Of a DNA stretch of 7,413 bases, positions 1-5,120 are shown piece by piece. This DNA comes from Pseudomonadota bacterium (lineage in GTDB: Bacteria; Pseudomonadota; Alphaproteobacteria; Rhizobiales; Xanthobacteraceae). Numbering within the stretch: the stretch's first letter is position 1; each line of letters begins with the position of its first letter. The notes beneath the pieces were generated by a model. It was not told where the DNA came from and made no database searches. It was given only the letters and a program-made list of their open reading frames with translations. The stretch lies in contig JAEVZN010000247.1 in assembly GCA_023392205.1 (NCBI GenBank), positions 1 to 7,413 on the forward strand, in the 5' to 3' direction. Made by a program: the position numbers and the translations under genes.

Positions 1-351
1 ATCTTCCGCAAGGGCGACATCGCCGAAGCCATGTATCTCGTGGGGGGGGGCCGCTTCGTCCTGCAGGAGATCAACGTCACGCTGGAGCCCGGCGCGGTGG
101 TGGGTGAGCTTGGCATGCTGTCGCCCGAGGGCCTGCGCACCCAGACTCTGGTGTCGCTCGACGAGGGCGAAGTGCTGTCGCTGGCCTATGAGAAATTCGA
201 GGAATTGTATTTCCAGAATCCGGAATTCGGCCTGAGCTTCCTGAAGCTGACCAGCCGCCGCCTGTTCGAGAACATCTCCCGGCTCGAAGCCGAACTTGCC
301 ACGCGACCTGCGCGGATCGTGCCCCCTCCCTCGCCCATGACCAAGCATTGA
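1..351 (+). CDS. Cyclic-nucleotide-binding domain protein, paralogue 1 (5' truncated by window edge)
   Basis: The frame is open from base 1, so the gene starts outside the window and the ATG at base 31 is internal. The visible 116 residues align without gaps to the CNB domains of the three downstream copies: an FRKGD turn, a phosphate-binding cassette GELGML...LRT (Glu at residue 36, Arg ten residues later, the same spacing as E72/R82 of E. coli CRP), then the family motif YFQNPEFG and a helix containing RRLFEN. The tail is short and Pro-rich (PPPSP). No HTH follows, so this is not a CRP-like transcription factor. By analogy with its neighbours the missing N-terminus should hold three membrane helices. 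A run of nine G at 42-50 encodes Gly-Gly-Gly where the paralogues have M/V-S-G. Its EELYFQNP and FLKL segments resemble paralogue 4 more than 2 and 3. Family assignment is firm; the ligand and output are unknown. Confidence 0.85.
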   Translation: MFRKGDIAEAMYLVGGGRFVLQEINVTLEPGAVVGELGMLSPEGLRTQTLVSLDEGEVLSLAYEKFEELYFQNPEFGLSFLKLTSRRLFENISRLEAELATRPARIVPPPSPMTKH

Positions 352-465
352 CCGCGCCAGAACCATTCGCCCAACGACAATTGCCTAGAATATGATACCG
401 GCTTTACCCTCGACCTTGTCCGCCATCCCGAACCGCAGAACTTTGTCAGACCTGGAAATTCTCCC
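352..465 (+). other. Intergenic spacer between paralogues 1 and 2
   Basis: This is a 114-bp gap with no terminator-like hairpin. It holds two overlapping -10-like hexamers, TAGAAT (386-391) and TATGAT (391-396), each 5/6 to the sigma-70 consensus, but neither has a convincing -35 at the right distance. A weak independent promoter for paralogue 2 is possible. Read-through from paralogue 1 is equally possible. Confidence 0.3.
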
Positions 466-1182
466 ATGACCGGCCTTCATCCTGTCGACCTGATTGGCTA
501 TGCCGCCGCGATCGCCCTGATTTTCGGTTTTGCCACCACAACGATGATCAAGCTGCGGATCGCAGCGATCGCCGCCAGCGCCGCGTTCCTGGTCTACGGC
601 TTCCTGCGGCCCGACTACATCCTGCTGGCAATGCATGCAGTGCTGCTGCCGCTGAATATCTGGCGGCTGAACAAGCTCAGCCACCTCGTGAGCGAAGCCA
701 AACGCTCGACCGAAGGCGACATGGACATGGGCTGGATCAAGCCCTTCACCAGCACCCGCGACATGGTTCCGGGCGAAGTGATTTTCCATAAGGGTGAGGA
801 AGCCAAGGAGATCGTGTTCGTGATGTCGGGCAGCCTGCGCATTCCGAATATCGACGTCACCATTCCGCCCGGCGAGGTCGTGGGGGAACTCGGCATGCTG
901 TCACCGGAAAAGCTGCGCACCCAATCGGTGGTGTGTCTCGATGCCGGGCAGATCCTGACCATCACCTACGAGCAGGTGCGCGAGCTGTTCTTCCAGAACC
1001 CGAATTTCGGATATTTCTTCATGCAGCTTGCCGCGCGCCGGCTGTTCGACAACCAGCGGCGGCTGCAGGCAGAAATCGACAAATTGCGCCGCGAGCGCGA
1101 CGGCTTCCTGCAGCAGCTGGCGCAGGCGCCGGCCGCCGCCTTCGTCCCGCATTTGCCGCCGGCACATCCGGTCGAGCCGTAA
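466..1182 (+). CDS. Membrane-anchored cyclic-nucleotide-binding domain protein, paralogue 2
   Basis: The product is 238 residues. Residues 8-68 form about three hydrophobic helices (roughly 8-26, 32-47, 52-68) with the family pattern GY...TM-x-x-LR...HAVLLPLN-x-W-R-L, similar to the three-helix YgjV-type membrane module. A linker has the motif GDMDMGWIKPF (84-94). The CNB domain spans about 95-190 with FHKGE (107-111), VMSGSLRI (119-126) and the phosphate-binding cassette G140-E141-L142...R151-T152, intact by CRP standards. After FFQNPNFG (175-182) the chain ends in a charged, probably coiled-coil helix (about 190-220) and an Ala/Pro-rich tail. There is no effector domain. It is probably an inner-membrane receptor for cAMP or cGMP that may dimerise through the tail; the ligand and partner are inferred. 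The ATG is preceded by GGAA about ten bases upstream and gives the expected N-terminus. It resembles paralogue 3 most, but lacks that copy's MKTM-x-PLR and SN residues in the membrane part. Confidence 0.85.
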   Translation: MTGLHPVDLIGYAAAIALIFGFATTTMIKLRIAAIAASAAFLVYGFLRPDYILLAMHAVLLPLNIWRLNKLSHLVSEAKRSTEGDMDMGWIKPFTSTRDMVPGEVIFHKGEEAKEIVFVMSGSLRIPNIDVTIPPGEVVGELGMLSPEKLRTQSVVCLDAGQILTITYEQVRELFFQNPNFGYFFMQLAARRLFDNQRRLQAEIDKLRRERDGFLQQLAQAPAAAFVPHLPPAHPVEP

Positions 1183-1217
1183 TCCGGCCCTGCGGGCAGC
1201 GCGGGCATCTACGCCGG

Positions 1218-1289
1218 AAAAAAAACAAAGCCACGAAATGAAGCGGGTGCGCGTACATCCGGCGTCACCCCACATTCATATTCGTGGCT
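1218..1289 (-). terminator. Hairpin plus T-tract, intrinsic-terminator-like on the minus strand
   Basis: The arms AGCCACGAA (1229-1237) and TTCGTGGCT (1281-1289) are perfectly complementary. Inside them ATGAA (1238-1242) pairs with TTCAT (1275-1279), GGGTG (1245-1249) with CACCC (1266-1270), and CGC (1250-1252) with GCG (1262-1264), around a nine-base loop. This makes 22 bp in all, with two single-base bulges and one small internal loop. Read on the minus strand, the stem is followed directly by TTG and eight T (1228-1218), the classic intrinsic-terminator shape. Read on + there is no T run after it. Both flanking genes are on +, so a minus-strand terminator here is unexpected. Alternatives are a structured RNA element, a dispersed palindromic repeat, or a weak + strand attenuator. 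Confidence 0.45.
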
Positions 1290-1503
1290 CAAACGGTGGA
1301 ACCGGGGCTCGACACCGTTCTCCGCCATATGGGCAAGGCAGCTCCGGGATTCAAGGCCCAGGGCCGCGAATGGCATCGGGACGGGGCAGCCCGCCCGGAA
1401 CCGTCGATTTCGGTTTAACGTCGCCGTGACGATGCAAGGGTTATTCTGAGCCGAACGGCCGGATGCCGCCGCCTTATTCCGCTGCCGCCAATTCATGTGA
1501 ACC

Positions 1504-1508
1504 GAGGG
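1504..1508 (+). promoter_or_regulatory. Ribosome-binding site deciding the start of paralogue 3
   Basis: GAGGG lies eight bases before the ATG at 1517. The upstream in-frame ATG (1463) and the downstream one (1553) have no comparable purine-rich site. The resulting N-terminus M-H-G-L-H also matches M-T-G-L-H of paralogue 2. Confidence 0.6.
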
Positions 1509-1516
1509 CGCCGACC

Positions 1517-2206
1517 ATGCATGGTCTGCATATATTCCGCGATCTGTCCGCAATGGGTCTTGCCGATATTCTCGGCTATGTCGCCGCCCTGCTGGTCTTC
1601 ATCACCTTCTCGATGAAGACCATGGTGCCGCTGCGGCTGGTCGGCATTGCCAGCAACGTGTTTTTCATCGGCTATGGCTATCTGAACCCGGCCTATCCGG
1701 TGCTCATCCTGCACACTGCCCTGCTGGTCCTCAACCTCGTCCGATTGCGGGAAATGCTGGCATTGGTGCGCAATGTCGAGGAAGCCTTGCACGGCGACCT
1801 CGACATGAACTGGGTCAAGCCGTTCACGACGACACGCGCGATGCGTCCCGGCGAGGTCCTGTTCCGCAAGGGCGACGAGGCCACGGAAGTCATCTTCATC
1901 ATGTCCGGCAGCCTGCGCATCCCGGAACTCGGCATTTCGGTCCCGCCCGGCGAAGTGGTGGGCGAACTCGGGATGCTGGCGCCCGACAGCAAGCGCACGG
2001 CCTCGGCCGTCTGCGTCGATGGCGGGGATATTCTGGTCATCACCTACGATCAGGTGCGGGAGTTGTTTTTCCAAAACCCGCGCTTCGGCTATTTCTTCAT
2101 GCGGCTCAGCTCACGCCGCCTGTTCGAAAACATGAAGCGCATGCAGTCCGAGATCGAAACGCTGCGCGGCACATCGGGTGAGGATTTCGCGCCGCTGTCG
2201 CCGTAA
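1517..2206 (+). CDS. Membrane-anchored cyclic-nucleotide-binding domain protein, paralogue 3
   Basis: The product is 229 residues from the ATG chosen by its GAGGG site; starts at 1463 or 1553 would add 18 or remove 12 residues. Three hydrophobic helices lie in about residues 15-77, with DILGY, SMKTMVPLR and the segment ending LNLVRL. The linker motif is GDLDMNWVKPF. The CNB domain has FRKGDEA, IMSGSLRI and the cassette GELGML...KRT (E150, R160), so the phosphate-binding Glu and Arg are both present. FFQNPRFG and RRLFENMKRMQSEIE follow, with a much shorter tail than paralogue 2. It is the closest relative of paralogue 2 in the window, sharing PPGEVVGELGML and VRELFFQNP. No catalytic or DNA-binding domain is present. 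The likely role is membrane-tethered cyclic-nucleotide sensing; this is inferred from the fold, and the output is unknown. Confidence 0.85.
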   Translation: MHGLHIFRDLSAMGLADILGYVAALLVFITFSMKTMVPLRLVGIASNVFFIGYGYLNPAYPVLILHTALLVLNLVRLREMLALVRNVEEALHGDLDMNWVKPFTTTRAMRPGEVLFRKGDEATEVIFIMSGSLRIPELGISVPPGEVVGELGMLAPDSKRTASAVCVDGGDILVITYDQVRELFFQNPRFGYFFMRLSSRRLFENMKRMQSEIETLRGTSGEDFAPLSP

Positions 2207-2357
2207 TATTTCGCGACACCTCGATCCGACCGACGATACCCGACACGACAGCTTCCGCATCTTTCGGACGCGCGGCAGAATACGGTAACGATTCTCCCCC
2301 AGCGCCGTGGCACCGCCCGATGGCGCGCCGCGCCATTCGCTTCCGGAACCCGCTGCC
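2207..2357 (+). other. Intergenic spacer between paralogues 3 and 4
   Basis: This 151-bp gap has no clear terminator. Only a small 4-bp stem (TCCG...CGGA, around 2253-2271) without a T run is visible. No promoter with both hexamers stands out. A GTG at 2307 is in frame with paralogue 4 and could extend it by 17 residues into this gap. Confidence 0.3.
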
Positions 2358-3020
2358 ATGTCCGTGCTTCTTGCGATCGGCTATTTCAACGCCGCTCTTG
2401 GCGTTGCCATGCTCGCCATGAAAACCATGATCCCGCTGCGCCTCACCGGGATCGCCCATAACATCGTGTCGATCGTGTTCGGCTTTGCGACCGGCGTCTA
2501 TCCCATGCTGGTGCAGCACGCGATCCTGCTGCCGATCAACGCCTGGCGCATGCGTGAAATGATGGTGCTGCTCAAGGAGGTCCGCACCGCCAGCGCCGGC
2601 GACCTGTCGATGGACTGGATCAAGCCCTTCACGCAGAAGCATCACATCAAGGCGGGGTCGGTACTGTTCGCGAAGGGTGAAAATGCCAACGCGATGTATT
2701 TCATCGTCTCGGGCAAATTGCGCCTGCGGGAACTCGGATTCCTGATGGCGCCGGGCGCCGTCTTGGGCGAACTCGGCTTCATCTCGCCGGAGCGCGTCCG
2801 CACGCAGACGGTGGAATGCATCGAGGATGCGATGCTGCTCACCATTACTTATGACAAGCTAGAGGAGCTTTATTTCCAGAATCCGAAATTCGGATTCTAT
2901 TTCCTCAAACTCGCCACCGCACGGCTGTTCGACAATATCGGCCGGCTGGAATCGGGGATCGCGCAGCGCGATGCGGAGATCGCGCGCCTGCGTCTGCTTG
3001 CAGGCCTCCCGGCGCGCTGA
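2358..3020 (+). CDS. Membrane-anchored cyclic-nucleotide-binding domain protein, paralogue 4
   Basis: The product is 220 residues from ATG 2358, which has GGAA ten bases upstream. The in-frame GTG at 2307 would add a Pro-rich 17-residue leader without family character. Three hydrophobic helices lie in residues 3-64, with IGYFNAALG, AMKTMIPLR and HAILLPINAWRM. The linker motif is GDLSMDWIKPF. The CNB domain carries FAKGENA, IVSGKLRL and the cassette GELGFIS...VRT (E138, R148). YFQNPKFGFYFLKL leads into a long helix with heptad-like Leu/Ile spacing ending at the C-terminus, probably a coiled coil. It resembles paralogue 1 most (EELYFQNP, FLKL, the NI-x-RLE helix). It lacks the Asp that precedes GY in copies 2 and 3. 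It is last in the array and converges on the MFS gene with no bases between the stops. Function as a cyclic-nucleotide receptor is inferred. Confidence 0.85.
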   Translation: MSVLLAIGYFNAALGVAMLAMKTMIPLRLTGIAHNIVSIVFGFATGVYPMLVQHAILLPINAWRMREMMVLLKEVRTASAGDLSMDWIKPFTQKHHIKAGSVLFAKGENANAMYFIVSGKLRLRELGFLMAPGAVLGELGFISPERVRTQTVECIEDAMLLTITYDKLEELYFQNPKFGFYFLKLATARLFDNIGRLESGIAQRDAEIARLRLLAGLPAR

Positions 3021-4241
3021 TCACTCTGCCGGGACGGCCGCGTGCCGCCGGTTCTCGACGCCCGAGACGAGCGCAGCCAGAGCCAGTGTCGCCACGAAGA
3101 AGACCAGGCAGATACCGGCCGTGGTCAGCAGCACCAGATCGAATCCGCCGCGCGCATGCAGGAAGGCGATGGTCGCAACCGCCGCGCCGGCCGTGACGAA
3201 GACCAGGAAATAGCGCACCGCATAGACCCGCCCGCGCCAGGCATCGGCCGTGTAGCGCGCCAGCACGATGTCGTTCACCGTCACCTGTCCATAGACCCCG
3301 GCCATGGCCAGCGCGAGCGCCACCAGCAGCATCGGCCCCGTCGCCACCACCGACCAGGCGGCGCCGATAAACAGGAGCAGGGTCACGAAAACGAACAGCA
3401 CATGCGGGGCGATATGTTCCACCAGACGTCCCATCGCAAGCTGCGCGATTCCGCCAACCACGAACACGGCGGTGGCGATGCCGCCGACCGCAACGAGTGA
3501 CAGCCCCTGCCCGGCCCGCTCGTCGATCAGCTTCGGCAGCGCCACGGTGATGACGTTGAAGGCAAGCCCGGCACCGAGCGCAATCACCACGAACAGGCCG
3601 AACAGCACGATGGTGGCATTGCGGCCGAGCCGCATATCGGGACTGGTCTTGCGTGCCTTGCGTCCGGCCATGTCGTCCTGCACCGCCCACAGATAGACGA
3701 AGCCGGTCACGACGCAGATCGCACCGGGAATGAAGAACGCCGCGCGCCATCCCATATAGCTCGCGATGAATGCGGTGATGCCGGCGGCAAGTGCCACGCC
3801 CATGTTTCCGCATACGCCGTTGAAGGCGAGCGTACGCCCGCGTGCATTCGACGCCTCGATCAGCATCGCCATGCCGACCGGATGATAGATGGCGGCGAAC
3901 ATGCCAAGCGCTGCGAGTGCGATGGCGAGCGTGATCAGTCCCGGCGCGAGCCCTGCGGCGAACAGCGACAGCCCGCATCCGAACCAGAACACCGCCATCA
4001 TGTTGCGGCGGCTCCAGTGATCGGCGAGCCAGCCGGCCGGCAGCGAGAACACGCCGAAGGCGATGAAGGACGCTGTCGACAGCGCGATCAGCTCGCCATA
4101 GGTGCGCGCATAGACCGCCTCAAGCCCGATCACCACGGTCGGATAGATCAGCAGCACATAATGGGCGGCCGCATGCGCGAAGTTGAGAAACCCGATGGAA
4201 ATGCGGGTCTGGCGCGGCAGGGGTGCGGCAGCGTCGGTCAT
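3021..4241 (-). CDS. MFS transporter, FSR-like (probable drug/metabolite exporter)
   Basis: The product is 406 residues, a usual length for a 12-helix major facilitator, and is hydrophobic throughout with a polar central loop at about residues 190-210 (DDMAGRKARKTSPD). The loop between helices 2 and 3 carries the MFS motif-A form GWLADHWSRR (70-79). Helix 4 has AIYHPVG (117-123), like the Y/F-H-P motif of the fosmidomycin-resistance (Fsr) group, and helix 1 contains HAAAHY (23-28). This points to a proton-driven inner-membrane efflux carrier; the substrate cannot be told. The start ATG gives a short polar N-terminus before helix 1 but has only a weak ribosome site. An AraC-family gene is transcribed divergently from a 101-bp gap with a large inverted repeat, so control by that regulator is likely. 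The stop codon abuts that of CNB paralogue 4. Confidence 0.85.
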   Translation of the reverse strand: MTDAAAPLPRQTRISIGFLNFAHAAAHYVLLIYPTVVIGLEAVYARTYGELIALSTASFIAFGVFSLPAGWLADHWSRRNMMAVFWFGCGLSLFAAGLAPGLITLAIALAALGMFAAIYHPVGMAMLIEASNARGRTLAFNGVCGNMGVALAAGITAFIASYMGWRAAFFIPGAICVVTGFVYLWAVQDDMAGRKARKTSPDMRLGRNATIVLFGLFVVIALGAGLAFNVITVALPKLIDERAGQGLSLVAVGGIATAVFVVGGIAQLAMGRLVEHIAPHVLFVFVTLLLFIGAAWSVVATGPMLLVALALAMAGVYGQVTVNDIVLARYTADAWRGRVYAVRYFLVFVTAGAAVATIAFLHARGGFDLVLLTTAGICLVFFVATLALAALVSGVENRRHAAVPAE

Positions 4242-4280
4242 TGGCAGCGAATCCGGTGCGGTACGGGTCGCAGATTAGCC

Positions 4281-4326
4281 TTGCCCAATGACGATGTTCG
4301 GCCGAATATCATCGCGATTGGGCCAA
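4281..4326. promoter_or_regulatory. 46-bp imperfect inverted repeat in the divergent MFS/AraC promoter region
   Basis: The centre is the perfect palindrome TTCGGCCGAA (4297-4306). Moving outward, CGATG (4292-4296) matches CATCG (4310-4314), GCCCAAT (4283-4289) matches ATTGGGC (4317-4323), and TT (4281-4282) matches AA (4325-4326). Small offsets of three bases and one base occur on the right arm. The right arm is itself a palindrome, ATTGG-G-CCAAT (4317-4327). A -10-like TATCAT (4307-4312) lies inside it, about 30 bp before the regulator's ATG. This placement suits an operator through which the regulator controls both genes. Binding is inferred. Confidence 0.5.
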
Positions 4327-4342
4327 TCCGGGACTGAAGCCG

Positions 4343-5116
4343 ATGTCCGCGACCCCTGAATACCGCAACAATCGCGACGACGCCCCACGCCCGGTGGCGG
4401 CCTATGCCAAGACCTTCCCGGACGGCGACCGGATTCCCCTGCATCTGCACAAGCGCGGCCAGCTCATCCATGCCCTGACCGGCACCATGAAGGTGGAAAC
4501 CGCGCAGACCGCCTGGATCGTGCCGCCGGCACTGGCCTTGTGGATGCCGCCCGCCTATCCGCATGGCATGGCGATGCGTGGCGAACTGGCAATGCGCACG
4601 ATCTATATCGATCCGGCCGCCTGCGCGGGCCTGCCGGATCAGCCGATCCTTGTGGAGATCGGCGGGCTGATGCGCGAACTGATCCTCGCTGCTTTGGAGG
4701 AGCCGCTCGCTTACGACGAGAGCGGCCGCGGCGGGCTGATCGCGAAACTGATCCTCGCAGAATTGTCGCGCATGCGGGAACGCAGCCTGCAGCTGCCGAT
4801 ACCGCGCGATGCCCGCGCCCTGCGTGTCGCACGCGCCCTGCTGGAGCGGCCGGACGCGCCGGGCGGCATCGACGCATGGGCGGAGCGCGCGGGCGCCAGC
4901 CGCCGCACCCTCGCACGGATCTTCCGGCTGGAAACCGGCTTCAGTTTCAACGAATGGCGCGCGCGGCTGCGCGCCATCGACGGGCTGGCGCGGCTCTCGT
5001 CCGGCGAACCGGTCGGCATTGTCGCGCAGGAGGTCGGCTATACGAGCGCCAGCGCGTTCACCGCCATGGTCCGGCGCAATTTCGGGGAAGCGCCGCGGCG
5101 GATGATGCAGCGATAA
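4343..5116 (+). CDS. AraC-family transcriptional regulator with N-terminal cupin domain
   Basis: The product is 257 residues. The N-terminal half is a cupin-type ligand domain with IPLHLHKRGQLIHALTG (31-47, including H34 and H36), then WIVPPALALWMPP (58-70) and PHG (73-75). This HxH/QL/VPP layout is typical of the AraC subgroup that includes E. coli NimR (YeaM), which controls the adjacent MFS gene nimT. The C-terminal 100 residues form the double helix-turn-helix: first unit GIDAWAERAGASRRTLARIF, second unit VGIVAQEVGYTSASAFTAMV followed by RRNFGEAPRRM. It is divergent from the MFS gene, and the large inverted repeat in the shared promoter region is the likely target. The inducer is unknown, perhaps a small toxic compound exported by the transporter. 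The ATG is supported only by a modest GAAG just upstream. The family call is firm; the regulatory link is inferred from context. Confidence 0.9.
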   Translation: MSATPEYRNNRDDAPRPVAAYAKTFPDGDRIPLHLHKRGQLIHALTGTMKVETAQTAWIVPPALALWMPPAYPHGMAMRGELAMRTIYIDPAACAGLPDQPILVEIGGLMRELILAALEEPLAYDESGRGGLIAKLILAELSRMRERSLQLPIPRDARALRVARALLERPDAPGGIDAWAERAGASRRTLARIFRLETGFSFNEWRARLRAIDGLARLSSGEPVGIVAQEVGYTSASAFTAMVRRNFGEAPRRMMQR

Positions 5117-5120
5117 GGCG

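Larger units (their letters stand above)
1183..1516 (+). other. 334-bp gap between paralogues 2 and 3
   Basis: No convincing gene is seen on either strand. The gap contains an A-rich tract (1218-1229), a 61-nt imperfect hairpin (1229-1289) and a good ribosome-binding site for paralogue 3 near its end. I find no strong sigma-70 promoter on +. On the minus strand, CTTGAA (1355-1350) and CATATG (1331-1326), 18 bp apart, make a weak promoter-like pair upstream of the hairpin, which would fit a short antisense-oriented RNA ending at the T tract. Confidence 0.4.

Noticed and set aside
1028..1429. Plus-strand open frame starting inside paralogue 2
   Set aside because: Most of it is a frame shadow of the paralogue 2 C-terminus and then runs into the hairpin region; the product is Arg/Ser/Pro-rich with no domain.
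1209..1553. Minus-strand open frame (114 codons) filling the gap between paralogues 2 and 3
   Set aside because: The composition looks random, it has no good ribosome site, and it reads through the hairpin and T tract.
2253..2271. Small stem TCCG...CGGA after paralogue 3 as a terminator
   Set aside because: Only four base pairs and no T run on either side.
1..3020. CRP/FNR-type transcription factors
   Set aside because: The CNB domain is followed only by a short helix and tail; no C-terminal helix-turn-helix exists, and the N-terminus is membrane-spanning.
466..3020. Cyclic-nucleotide-gated ion channels
   Set aside because: There are only about three short hydrophobic segments, and no pore loop or selectivity-filter motif is visible.
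2905..3978. Long minus-strand open frame (357 codons) overlapping the MFS gene
   Set aside because: Its product is Arg/His/Gly-rich with no family character, and it lies in a different frame of the clearly coding MFS gene; it is a GC-bias shadow.
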